Origin: Firmicutes bacterium HGW-Firmicutes-15
GTDB taxonomy: Bacteria > Bacillota > Syntrophomonadia > Syntrophomonadales > Syntrophomonadaceae
Assembly (NCBI GenBank): GCA_002840245.1
Contig: PHAA01000029.1
Location: forward strand, 1 to 42,902
Reading direction: 5' to 3'
DNA: 42,902 bases
Shown here one piece after another: positions 15,151-23,543 of this stretch; position 1 is the stretch's first letter, and every line of letters starts with the position of its first letter. Position numbers and translations under genes: made by a program. The notes beneath the pieces are model-generated. The model made no database searches. It worked only from the letters and a program-made list of their open reading frames with translations, and had not been told where the DNA came from.

Positions 15151-17442
15151 TTACCACTTTTTCACCAAAACTTTTTCCACAAATACTCTGGCAATTTCCG
15201 GGTCAAATTGGGTTCCAGCATTTCTTTTTATTTCTTGAATCGCAGCCTCTGGTTTTAAGGCCTTACGATAAGGTCTATCACTGGTCATGGCATCGTAGGT
15301 ATCAGCAACGGCAATTATTCTGGCTTCTAGGGGTATTCTTTCTCCTTTTAACCCATAGGGATATCCCCTACCATCCCATCTTTCATGATGCGCCAGGACA
15401 TATTCAGCTATCAGCGCAAACTCATTTACTGAACTCAAAATTCGATAACCGGTTTCCGAGTGCCGCTTAATTTCAATCCATTCAATATCACTAAGGGTGC
15501 TGGGTTTTTCTAATATGCAGTCATCAAGGGTTATTTTTCCTATATCATGGACTAGTCCCACAGTTCGCAGTTCACTAATATCTTCCCCGCTTAAACCTAA
15601 AGCCCCTCCTATTGATTGACATAGTTGACTAACCCTGGTCGAATGAAGCTGTTCTCTTGCATTTTTTTCATGCAGAGTTTTGATAATCACTTCTATTGTC
15701 TTATATCGCATACTGGAGCTTTCCGAAAGTTTGCGTCTATACATGTCATCTTCAGCTTTCTTAAAGACCGCAGCCATATCCTCCATACCATTCCGTTTTG
15801 TTTCCCAGCCAAAGGAGACGGACATTATTATTGTATTCGCTGGCTCTTTGAAAATAGTGTCATTTATTCTCTTTACAATCACTTCTGCTTGCTGTGAATC
15901 GGTTCTTGGCAATAAAAGAACAAATTCGTCTCCGCCAATTCTGGCGACAATATCATCAGAACGACATCCCCTTTTAATAATCTGGGAAATTTTCTTTAAT
16001 AGTATATCTCCAGCTTTATGACCAAAGGCATCATTGGTTAGTTTTAATCCATTGACATCTGCCATAACTAAAGTTATTGGGAAATTTCTTTCTGTATCTA
16101 ATCTACACAATTCTTCTTCGTAAAATCTACGGTTATATAGTCCGGTTAGTTGATCATGATAACTCAAGTATTTAATTTTTTCTTGCCTTTCTTTTTTCTC
16201 GGTGAAATCTCTAAATACCATTACAACACCCGTAATATTGCCGTCCTTATCCTTAATGGAAGCCGCGCTATCTTCAATAGGTCTTGCAACACCATCTCTA
16301 GAAACCAGTATTGTGTGATTGGCAAGGCCAATAATACTTCCATTGTCCAATACTTTATCTACCAGCTTCCCACATCTTTCTCCGGTATTTTCATTAACCA
16401 TATGGAAAACTTCCTCAAAAGGTTTATTATACGCTTCATTTTGAGTCCAACCAGTTAGCTGTTCGGCAACTTGGTTCAATAACTCAACATTAGCATTCCT
16501 GTCTGTTACGACAACCCCATCTCCTACCGATAAAAGAATAGCTTTTAAACGTTCTTTCTCATTAAGTAAATCAGTTTCTGCATTTTTTCGATCGGTAATA
16601 TCACGAATAGATTCGATAGCGCCAACCGCATTCCCTTGCAGATCCCAAAGTTTAGAAGCAGATCCCAATAAATAAGCACCCTTACCTCGATAAGTATTGG
16701 GTACATAGATTTCACCTAAAAGAGTATTGCCTTCATGGCAAATGAAGTCGTACTTATTCTTCAATATGCCATATTGGTTACAATGCAGTAGAGCCAAATC
16801 TATCAATATCGAGCGCCTTTCTCCGTAAAATGGAATAGCGTATTCGAAATTACCTCGACCAATCATCTGCTCCTTGGGGATTCCTGTCATTTCTTCTATG
16901 GCTTTATTCCAAAATATAACTTGCCCCTGTTGATTAATTACAAATGTAGCATCTGGTAAATGCTCTATGATCTGTTCCATTTGACGCTGTAATTCTTTCA
17001 TGCTGTCCAGTTTTAGCCTTACGCTTTGTTCGCTATTTACCAGTGCCTCCTCCGCCCGCTTGCGATCGGTAATATCCTTTGATGAACAGATTGCGTTTAT
17101 GACAGTTCCATGTTTATCAATGACAGGAGTTATTGTAGTAATGAAATATCTATCGCCGTCAGCCCTTGGAACGCGTACCTCGATGACTTTTTCCAAGCCA
17201 CTCTGAAATACATGGTCCAAAGCAGCAAAACGCTTGTCCGCTTCTTCACGATCAAACACATCCCATATCGTTTTTCCTATAATCTGATCAACACTTTTTC
17301 CTACCCCTTCAGCGAAAGCCCGATTGACATAAAGATACCTGCCCCCAGAACTGAAATAGAAGATTGGATCAGGAGATTTGTCCAGCAGTATGCGATGTAT
17401 CTCCTCAAGCTCTTGGAGAGGATAATTCATTTCATCATTCAT
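15151..17442 (-). CDS. PAS-PAS-PAS-GGDEF-HD-GYP cyclic di-GMP signalling protein
   Basis: A 763-residue cytoplasmic protein without membrane segments: three PAS domains (about 10-130, 150-290, 295-415; each ends in a DITDRK- or DFTEKK-like motif), a GGDEF domain with intact GGDEF at 503-507 and a feedback I-site RSDD at 494-497, and an HD-GYP domain (VHDIGK at 631-636, then HHERWDGRGYP). Both halves look catalytically intact, so the protein could make and degrade cyclic di-GMP, gated by PAS ligands. It is bounded on both sides by intergenic DNA, and a terminator at 17559-17597 insulates it from upstream transcription. The ATG follows AGGA by 8 bases. No direct link to the RiPP locus is visible. 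Confidence 0.92.
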   Translation of the reverse strand: MNDEMNYPLQELEEIHRILLDKSPDPIFYFSSGGRYLYVNRAFAEGVGKSVDQIIGKTIWDVFDREEADKRFAALDHVFQSGLEKVIEVRVPRADGDRYFITTITPVIDKHGTVINAICSSKDITDRKRAEEALVNSEQSVRLKLDSMKELQRQMEQIIEHLPDATFVINQQGQVIFWNKAIEEMTGIPKEQMIGRGNFEYAIPFYGERRSILIDLALLHCNQYGILKNKYDFICHEGNTLLGEIYVPNTYRGKGAYLLGSASKLWDLQGNAVGAIESIRDITDRKNAETDLLNEKERLKAILLSVGDGVVVTDRNANVELLNQVAEQLTGWTQNEAYNKPFEEVFHMVNENTGERCGKLVDKVLDNGSIIGLANHTILVSRDGVARPIEDSAASIKDKDGNITGVVMVFRDFTEKKERQEKIKYLSYHDQLTGLYNRRFYEEELCRLDTERNFPITLVMADVNGLKLTNDAFGHKAGDILLKKISQIIKRGCRSDDIVARIGGDEFVLLLPRTDSQQAEVIVKRINDTIFKEPANTIIMSVSFGWETKRNGMEDMAAVFKKAEDDMYRRKLSESSSMRYKTIEVIIKTLHEKNAREQLHSTRVSQLCQSIGGALGLSGEDISELRTVGLVHDIGKITLDDCILEKPSTLSDIEWIEIKRHSETGYRILSSVNEFALIAEYVLAHHERWDGRGYPYGLKGERIPLEARIIAVADTYDAMTSDRPYRKALKPEAAIQEIKRNAGTQFDPEIARVFVEKVLVKKW

Positions 17443-17558
17443 ATCCGACGTCCTTTCACCTTTATATGGTTTGTTACTTATTTTAAAGCAATTACTGCAT
17501 TTTTACTATTTTTTCGACATTTTTTTACATTCTTAAATCGCAACAATTGCCCCTTATT

Positions 17559-17597
17559 AAAAAAAGGGCAATTTCAACATTTTGAAAGTGCCCTTTT
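17559..17597 (-). terminator. Strong intrinsic terminator
   Basis: AAAAGGGCA (17562-17570) pairs with TGCCCTTTT (17589-17597), extended inside by TTTCAA/TTGAAA after a mismatch. On the minus strand the stem is followed by a run of seven T, a textbook rho-independent terminator. It should end transcription coming from the PAAR-like gene and transposase remnant before the signalling gene. Confidence 0.85.
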
Positions 17598-17625
17598 GTC
17601 GACTATTGTTATTTACCCAAACACA

Positions 17626-17652
17626 CAAACACAGGGACGGTTCTCCTGTTTG
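17626..17652. repeat. Inverted repeat, left end of the Y1 transposase unit
   Basis: Contains ACAGGGACGGTTCTCCTGTT flanked by CAAAC/TTG. It is the reverse complement of 18184-18210 apart from a mismatch beyond the shared 20-base core. Confidence 0.75.
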
Positions 17653-17671
17653 TTGCATTCTCTTGGCTTGA

Positions 17672-18121
17672 TCAGGCTTTGTGTATTATATATAGACCTA
17701 GCCCCGTTATCCTGGCTATTTGCCGTAAACTACTACCTTCGATTTCTTTAATTCTCCGTAGAATTTCATCCCGTTCTTGTCCTTCCATTTGCTGCAAAAT
17801 TGTAACTGGCTTCCCCTTCAGTATTTTCCTTATTTCTTCTTGAACTGTTTGATCGGTTAGTCTTTTCTTAACTTTATCTTCCAGGCATTCTTCTGTGTTT
17901 TCTTCCTCATTATATTTTTTAAACATTTCTATCGCATGGTTCTTTTCTTTAAAAAATGTCGAAAGGATTAACCCGGTATGAGTTAATCCTGCCTGGTACT
18001 CTTTGTTATTGTAATAGTCTCTGCAACATTCCAGCGATATTCTTCCAGTTTTGCTGCAATACCTGCACTTACTGGATTGTGATGTATTTAATGAACTAAT
18101 GTAAGTGTAGACAGACGTCAC
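17672..18121 (-). pseudogene. Y1 (REP-associated, IS200-like) transposase, C-terminal remnant
   Basis: A 149-residue reading frame whose latter part matches the tail of REP-associated tyrosine transposases: EYQAGLTHTGLILSTFF, the acidic KYNEEENTEECL, KKRLTDQTVQEEIRKIL, then IKEIEGSSLRQIARITGL, a helix-turn-helix-like end. The catalytic N-terminal domain (HUH motif and Tyr) is absent. Full-length relatives are roughly 240-330 residues, and only about 60 bases separate this frame from the right inverted repeat, so an internal deletion has removed the front. Reading upstream, a short SRLPRK-like piece and a stop precede the frame, consistent with a junction. It should be unable to move itself. 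Confidence 0.65.
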
Positions 18122-18183
18122 TTCTACATTTTGCTCTTAAATCTTTCTTGGAAGACGTGAAACAACACCAGATTTCCCCTCAC

Positions 18184-18210
18184 CAAACAGGAGAACCGTC
18201 CCTTTGTTTT
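18184..18210. repeat. Inverted repeat, right end of the Y1 transposase unit
   Basis: CAAACAGGAGAACCGTCCCT followed by TTGTTTT. It is complementary to the repeat at 17626-17652 and lies 13 bases past the end of the PAAR-like gene. Confidence 0.75.
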
Positions 18211-18222
18211 TTTGTTTGCTTG

Positions 18223-18609
18223 CTATGGCACCTGGGTTTGAACTTGTCCGCCAAAGAGTATTTGAATCACTCCCCCGTAACTGCATATGAGCTTGGAGCT
18301 ATCATTAAGAGCAGGATTGTTGGCAATTAACACTGTAGGACACCCAGGAGCCCAGGGGGCAGATGTCATTGGGGTGCAGGGCATGGGGGTAAGTACACCC
18401 CAGGCAGCAGCCGTGGCCGAAGCAACCGCTGGATTCGCCATTGAAGAGCACATTCCAAAAGGTATTATATTCATAAATGCTACATTATCCATAATAGTAG
18501 CTGCAGGCATAGTAGCCATAACCTTATTTTTGGGCAAAACCGTCAGGGGGGTGGGGGCCACTCCAAAACTACACTGTAACAATGCTCCATTGCACACCAG
18601 AAATCCCAT
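18223..18609 (-). CDS. DUF4280 PAAR-like spike-tip protein
   Basis: A 128-residue protein of the DUF4280/PAAR-like type: VCNGALLQCSFGVAP at the start, several Pro/Met/Thr-rich strands, Cys-bearing turns (PFGMCSSM, PMPCTPM, APGCPTVLI) and SSKLICSYGGVIQI at the end. PAAR proteins form the pointed tip on the spike of contractile injection systems, usually holding a metal ion. The start at 18609 is supported by GGGAGG 10 bases upstream; an in-frame ATG at 18627 lies inside that site. It follows the cyclase-like gene by 75 bases on the same strand. The rest of the injection system lies beyond 29048, so the tip gene is detached from the baseplate genes. Confidence 0.85.
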   Translation of the reverse strand: MGFLVCNGALLQCSFGVAPTPLTVLPKNKVMATMPAATIMDNVAFMNIIPFGMCSSMANPAVASATAAAWGVLTPMPCTPMTSAPWAPGCPTVLIANNPALNDSSKLICSYGGVIQILFGGQVQTQVP

Positions 18610-18684
18610 AGTTTTATAACCTCCCATTTTTCAATATTATCAGGTGTTAAACGTTCGGCCTTTATCTCATTTCGCTCTAGGAGT

Positions 18685-21462
18685 TTACATGAACAGAGTC
18701 CCATCCCATCCCTCAGGTGGACCACTTTTTTCGTGCTCCTCACATAGGTAAAAATAGATCCTGGCAATCTCATCCTGGCGATTGCGTTTAATAACCTCTA
18801 TGAACTTACTGCGGGCATCGTAGAAATAACCATCCTGGAAGAGTACTATCCCTTCCTCAAATATTTCCTTGCTTTCTAATTTAAGTACTCGAATATGTTC
18901 AGCTTCTCCCTCAAATAAATCATATAAAATCAAAGGTTCATCTCGCCCCTCTGACTGTATCCTGCCAAGGCTTCGGTATTGGTAGCGATGAGCATTTTCC
19001 ATCGCTTCAAGGATTTCCTCGGTGATAATAATGGCGCAAGCAAGCTTGCCCGTCAGTGACTGAAGGAAGGAAGCCACATTCACATTATCAGAAATAACCG
19101 TTCCTGCCATTCTTCTCTCTTCACCTATTATCCCTAGCATTAGCGGCCCTTTGTGAATACCAATTCCTATATCTACGGGCACATAACCCGCCCTGACTCT
19201 GCCTTCATTATATTCGACCAGCCTGTTTCTCAATTCTATAGCCGCCTGCACTGCTTGTTCAGCTTGGTTGGGGAAAAGTGCCAGAAATCCTGGACCTGTA
19301 TATTTGTCTATCAAACCATTATTGTCCCTAACAACTGGTCCCATCCAATTTAAATAGGACTTAATAAAATTGAAATTATCCTCTGGCCGCATAGTCTTGG
19401 AAAGCTGATAAAATGAATGGATATTTAGTGAAAATATGCTCATATCCTGTCTTACCTGATCACCCAGCTTTACATCAATAATGCTCTTTTTGCCCAATAA
19501 ACTAAGGAATTGTTGAGGCACAAAACGATGGTAGGCCTCACTCAAGTCCGTGATTTCCTGAATGTAGTGCCAAATGTTAGCAGCCATGTCATTCACACTG
19601 GCACCCAGGTCGGCTACTTCATCACCTGAATCCACAGCTGCTGCAGTCTCCCAGTTACCTTGTGCTATCTCAGCAACACTGGTACGTAACTTACGGATAG
19701 ATAGAAGTTGGAAATAGGTAACCAGCATGAATATGCATATTATTCCCAGGGTAATATATCCGATATTCTTGGCTATATTTTTAAATAGCTGCATCCTTTC
19801 CTGGTTAAATCCGCTTCGATCCACACCGGATTCATAAATACCAATGATCTTACCATTAGAATCAAAGATTGGAGCCATTGCAAACATCCAGCTTCCGTTT
19901 TCATCATTGGCTTTGTCCGTAACCATTTGCTGACTGTCCAAAACCTGTTTGAACTCCCCTGCTATAGATATAGGACGATACATGTTAACACTATTATCAT
20001 AGTCAACAATTGCATAAAGCTTGTCATTTTCCAGTTTATAAATAGCGGTATAAAGTCCAGCCTCATCCAGTTTATTATCCCCATTGCTTCCACGGTGGGT
20101 CTGAGCCTCAATCGTAAGATCACGTAAAAAAAGGTAATCTTCATTCATATAATCCCGGGGACTGCTTATATGTTCCAGCCGCACCGGGTCAAGTCGATTT
20201 AGTCCAGTTCGAGTAAGTACCACCAGTTGGCGGTAGACCTCCTTCTCCTCCCGGTCTGCAAATTGCTGGTAGATAAACCAGGAAAGAAAAACCATGGCGA
20301 TTATTATTATAGGAGTAAATACCACAATCTGCTTAACTACTAGTGAAACCCGGCGCTGCATAATTTCTATATATGTATAGCGAATTAGGTATATAAACAA
20401 CCCCAGCAATATAAAAGGTAATATCCAGGCGAGCCATCTCAACATCATGGTTTGTGATGACTGGGAAGCCTTCTCTACCATATCTATCAACTGACCATTG
20501 GCATCCAATTTATAAATCCGATCACGAACCGCAACTGTCAGGCTGCCATCTGCCCCCAGCACCATATCTTTTAGCACCGATAATTTTCCGCTGCTGCCAA
20601 GATTGGCCTGAGAAAAAACAGTTTTTCCAGAGTCTGCTTCCTTGGTTGACAGGCAACGAATTTCATTGGCAAAGGTATCAATAAAATACAACTTGTCCTG
20701 ATGCAGTTTTAATTGCAGCGGGAAAGTTCGGTCTGGAGTTTGTTCGGTCCAGGGGTTCAGGTTAATTCCCGGGGGATAAAGCAGCTTTGAATCTCCATTG
20801 GCATTTATGCCATAAATCTCTCCTCGCTGGGTACTATAATATATCTCTCCCGGTACAGTACCAGTTATGTCCGAGAGGTAACAGTTTGATGGAAGGTAGG
20901 CAATAATATACTTATTGATCGAATAATCTTTGAGGCTAATACTGAAAAGGTAATCTCGATCCGGTTCCACATAGTGGAAGAAAAGGTGGTCGTCTTTTAA
21001 CTGTAGGGATTTGATATTCCCAGCCCTCAGAGGGCGGTTATCTCCGCTATAATCTACCCGGTGAAGAACCCTGAGAAGTTGGCCTTGAGAAGAAAAACAT
21101 AGTACGCTTTCGGCTTCTACATACATCCCTTTACTATCCAAGTCGGTACGCCGGACATAGAGTTGGCCTTGCTGATCAACTGTCATATCACTGAAGAGGT
21201 ACATCTCATTCTTGTCATTACCCACAGGTTCAATTGTGTACTGGCAGATACCGTCTTTGTCTATCTTAATAATATTTCTACGTGCCGCGACTATCATATA
21301 GAGATTACCGTGTGAATCAGAAGTTATAGCTGAGAGATTTTGTATAGGCAGGCCACTTTTTATTGGGGACTGGGATAATAGTTCTTTATGTGTTAGCAAT
21401 AATATTGACAATATCAATATTGAACTCACTAATATTATTGGTACCAGCAGTTTTTTTCTCAT
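18685..21462 (-). CDS. Propeller-HAMP protein with degenerate class III cyclase domain
   Basis: A 925-residue membrane protein. After a membrane segment (about 5-23) comes an outside domain with NHL-like repeats (GNLYMIVA, GQLYVRR, KLYFIDTFANEI). Two membrane segments (about 343-362, 375-399), a second outside sensor-like domain, a fourth membrane segment (about 568-588), a HAMP linker, a class III nucleotide cyclase domain (about 650-850) and a helical tail follow. Both metal-binding aspartates are gone: SLNIHSF (Asn 680) stands where FxDIxxF is expected, and TGPGF (Pro 724) where GDG is expected. The substrate-side VNVASFLQSLTG helix is kept. Catalysis by the usual mechanism is unlikely; a sensor or scaffold role is inferred. 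I chose the ATG at 21462 (AGGGG upstream). Confidence 0.85.
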   Translation of the reverse strand: MRKKLLVPIILVSSILILSILLLTHKELLSQSPIKSGLPIQNLSAITSDSHGNLYMIVAARRNIIKIDKDGICQYTIEPVGNDKNEMYLFSDMTVDQQGQLYVRRTDLDSKGMYVEAESVLCFSSQGQLLRVLHRVDYSGDNRPLRAGNIKSLQLKDDHLFFHYVEPDRDYLFSISLKDYSINKYIIAYLPSNCYLSDITGTVPGEIYYSTQRGEIYGINANGDSKLLYPPGINLNPWTEQTPDRTFPLQLKLHQDKLYFIDTFANEIRCLSTKEADSGKTVFSQANLGSSGKLSVLKDMVLGADGSLTVAVRDRIYKLDANGQLIDMVEKASQSSQTMMLRWLAWILPFILLGLFIYLIRYTYIEIMQRRVSLVVKQIVVFTPIIIIAMVFLSWFIYQQFADREEKEVYRQLVVLTRTGLNRLDPVRLEHISSPRDYMNEDYLFLRDLTIEAQTHRGSNGDNKLDEAGLYTAIYKLENDKLYAIVDYDNSVNMYRPISIAGEFKQVLDSQQMVTDKANDENGSWMFAMAPIFDSNGKIIGIYESGVDRSGFNQERMQLFKNIAKNIGYITLGIICIFMLVTYFQLLSIRKLRTSVAEIAQGNWETAAAVDSGDEVADLGASVNDMAANIWHYIQEITDLSEAYHRFVPQQFLSLLGKKSIIDVKLGDQVRQDMSIFSLNIHSFYQLSKTMRPEDNFNFIKSYLNWMGPVVRDNNGLIDKYTGPGFLALFPNQAEQAVQAAIELRNRLVEYNEGRVRAGYVPVDIGIGIHKGPLMLGIIGEERRMAGTVISDNVNVASFLQSLTGKLACAIIITEEILEAMENAHRYQYRSLGRIQSEGRDEPLILYDLFEGEAEHIRVLKLESKEIFEEGIVLFQDGYFYDARSKFIEVIKRNRQDEIARIYFYLCEEHEKSGPPEGWDGTLFM

Positions 21463-21649
21463 CTTTTCACCCCTGCACATAGAATGATTCACTAATCTTT
21501 AATATTTTTTTATTCCTAATAAGCTTCCCAAAATAAATCCTGTCGTTTTATTTATTAATTATTTTATCAGATTACCCAATATATGTCTTGTTTTTCTATG
21601 ATTTGCTTACTAATACCATAAAAATACCTAAATTTTAAATTTATCCGTT

Positions 21650-21691
21650 TTGACCTAATATATCTACTTATTCTGTATAATCCTGTATAAT
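21650..21691 (+). promoter_or_regulatory. Candidate promoter of the MORN gene
   Basis: TTGACC at 21650-21655 and two TATAAT boxes at 21676-21681 and 21686-21691. The spacing to the first box is 20 bases, longer than the usual 17, so the -35 assignment is doubtful; the -10 boxes are good. The rest of the divergent gap 21463-21727 is A+T-rich and shows no gene. Confidence 0.4.
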
Positions 21692-21727
21692 AATAACAGA
21701 TTTCTGTTGATTAGGAGTGAATACATC

Positions 21728-23437
21728 ATGGAGAAATTCTTTCTTAAAATATTTGGCCCGATAGTAAAGCCAATCATTTCCCAAGTCAGAAACTGGATGA
21801 AGCAATTTAAAAAATTACCCATGACCGTAATGCAGAAGCTAGCCCAAATAACAAGAGAAATCTGGAGCAAAAAGGATACTACTGTTGAAGATTATATTGG
21901 CGTAGGCCAACGACTTATTTCCAAAAAGCTAATCTTAATAGTATTGGTTGTGGTCCTGCTCTTAGGCTACGGGGTTTACAAGTTTACTCCTATTGTAAGT
22001 GCAAAAATTAGGGGTTATGAAATCATCCATATAAGTTCCGGTACTCCCCTTACCTATACCGGAAAAGTTATGTTATTTGACGAGGGAAACATGCTCATGT
22101 ATGAAGGTGATATGGTAGGCGGCGTTTATAATGGTTACGGCAAAATCTATGAAAATGGCAATCTAATTTACGAAGGACAGTGCAAAAACAGCATTATGCA
22201 TGGGAATGGAACCATGTATTATGAAAATGGTAAGAAAAAATATGAAGGAAGTATCGCCAACGGTGTCTACGATGGACAGGGGAAATTATTTAACATGAAG
22301 GGCAAGTACATATACGTCGGACAATTTGTCAGTGGTTGCTATACCGGCCAGGGACGGGAGTACTATATTAACAAGGGTTTAAAATATGAAGGCAACTTTT
22401 TAAACAACCAGTATGAAGGCCAGGGTAAGTTATACAATGAAGATGAGCAGCTAGTCTACGTCGGGCAATTTATCAGCGGGGTATACTCCGGCCAGGGGTT
22501 GGAATATTGGCCCGACCAGGAACTAAAATATGAAGGTGCATTTGCCGGCGGATACTATGAGGGCCAGGGTAAACTATATAATCAAAAGGGTAAGCTAGCT
22601 TATCAGGGCGAATTTAAAGCCGGACTGACGAATGGAAAAGGCGAGATGTATAATGACGCGGGTAAGTTAATCTATAAAGGGGATTTTTTGGCGGGTTCCA
22701 GTGCCGGGCAAGGTCAGCTGGTATCAGAATCAGGTAAGGTTCTCTACAAGGGAGCATTCCTGGACGGTCATCCTGAAGGACCGGGGGAAATGTACAATGA
22801 TGAAGGAATCGTGGTTTATAAAGGTGAATTTAAAAATGGAGTTTATTCCGGAATGGGTAGTGATTTTTACCCGAATGGCCAAGTAAAATATAGTGGTACT
22901 TTTGAATTAGGCTACTATAAAGGCCAAGGTTTGCTTTTGGATGAGAAAGGCAAGAAAAAATATGAGGGGAATTTTAACGCAGGAAGTTTTAATGGCCTTG
23001 GTATCCTGTATAACTCCAATGAAGAAATTGTATTCCATGGCTTCTTCACAAATAACCAACCCAACTATCCTGGTTTTATGAATCTTTCAGAGAAAAAGAT
23101 CGATGAGCTTGTGGGTAAATCCGAGGATAAGGTAGATATAGGGACAATTCGGTCAATAAATTATAAAGATATGGCTATGAGTTTTGAACTATCTTCTTCA
23201 GGACCGAAAGAGAATCAAGTAGTAAGCGCTATTACTCTTTCCGGCAAGCAGGAACTCTTGGGGATAAAGCTTGACATGAAGGCTTCTCAGATACTAAAAG
23301 CTCTGGGAGATCCAACTCATCAAGAAAGCCTGCCTCCCAATAATATTTGGGAATGCCGCCGGGATGGCTTTGTTTATAAGTTTTTCTTTAACGACGACCA
23401 GAGTATTAACTACCTGGAAATCCGACCTACAAATTAA
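21728..23437 (+). CDS. Membrane-anchored MORN-repeat protein
   Basis: A 569-residue protein: a basic cytoplasmic N-terminus, one membrane segment at about 62-80 (LILIVLVVVLLLGYGVY), then some 15 or more MORN-type repeats of 20-24 residues (YEGxxxxGxxxGxGKLY), and a C-terminal domain of about 100 residues (IKLDMKASQILKALGDPT, YKFFFNDDQSINYLEI) like small domains on secreted Firmicute proteins. MORN repeats make an elongated beta sheet; bacterial ones are often at the cell surface, but their role is poorly known. The start is the ATG at 21728 (AGGAG 10 bases upstream). It is the only plus-strand gene and splits the cyclase/PAAR pair from the alanine racemase end of the injection-system run. Confidence 0.85.
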   Translation: MEKFFLKIFGPIVKPIISQVRNWMKQFKKLPMTVMQKLAQITREIWSKKDTTVEDYIGVGQRLISKKLILIVLVVVLLLGYGVYKFTPIVSAKIRGYEIIHISSGTPLTYTGKVMLFDEGNMLMYEGDMVGGVYNGYGKIYENGNLIYEGQCKNSIMHGNGTMYYENGKKKYEGSIANGVYDGQGKLFNMKGKYIYVGQFVSGCYTGQGREYYINKGLKYEGNFLNNQYEGQGKLYNEDEQLVYVGQFISGVYSGQGLEYWPDQELKYEGAFAGGYYEGQGKLYNQKGKLAYQGEFKAGLTNGKGEMYNDAGKLIYKGDFLAGSSAGQGQLVSESGKVLYKGAFLDGHPEGPGEMYNDEGIVVYKGEFKNGVYSGMGSDFYPNGQVKYSGTFELGYYKGQGLLLDEKGKKKYEGNFNAGSFNGLGILYNSNEEIVFHGFFTNNQPNYPGFMNLSEKKIDELVGKSEDKVDIGTIRSINYKDMAMSFELSSSGPKENQVVSAITLSGKQELLGIKLDMKASQILKALGDPTHQESLPPNNIWECRRDGFVYKFFFNDDQSINYLEIRPTN

Positions 23438-23438
23438 A

Positions 23439-23470
23439 AAGCTACCCAACCTTATTGAAGTCGGTAGCTT
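23439..23470 (+). terminator. Hairpin after the MORN gene
   Basis: AAGCTACC (23439-23446) pairs with GGTAGCTT (23463-23470) starting 2 bases after the stop codon; the loop holds a further CTT/AAG pairing. The downstream DNA is A+T-rich but has no clean T run. Confidence 0.6.
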
Positions 23471-23489
23471 AATATTATAATATTTAATT

Positions 23490-23533
23490 ATATGGCTTCT
23501 CTCATACCACGGATGGTACCAGAGAAGCCATAT
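23490..23533 (-). terminator. Long hairpin after alanine racemase
   Basis: ATATGGCTTCTCT (23490-23502) pairs perfectly with AGAGAAGCCATAT (23521-23533), and inside it TACC pairs with GGTA. It lies 11 bases past the racemase stop on the minus strand and between two convergent genes, so it may serve both. No T run follows. Confidence 0.65.
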
Positions 23534-23543
23534 AATTTGCATA

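Larger units (their letters stand above)
17626..18210. mobile_element. Decayed REP-associated (Y1) transposase unit with inverted ends
   Basis: A segment of about 585 bases bounded by inverted copies of GGGACGGTTCTCCTGTTTG (in 17626-17652 and, as the complement, 18184-18210). Inside lies only the C-terminal part of a Y1-type transposase. Ends of this kind around such genes are a pattern I remember from clostridial genomes. The unit inserted just after the PAAR-like gene. Confidence 0.65.

Noticed and set aside
15063..15470. Plus-strand frame of 135 codons next to the HlyD promoter block
   Set aside because: Most of it is antisense to the HD-GYP domain and the protein reads as low-quality shadow sequence.
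17110..17751. Plus-strand open frame of 213 codons
   Set aside because: It lies antisense over the start of the PAS/GGDEF/HD-GYP gene, the terminator and the transposase remnant, and has no domain pattern.
18543..18773. Minus-strand frame of 76 codons between the PAAR-like and cyclase-like genes
   Set aside because: It overlaps the end of the cyclase-like gene in another frame and extends into the PAAR-like gene. It has no recognisable content.
21707..21727. TTG start for the MORN protein 7 codons upstream
   Set aside because: The AGGAG site lies inside this extension and is correctly spaced for the ATG at 21728.
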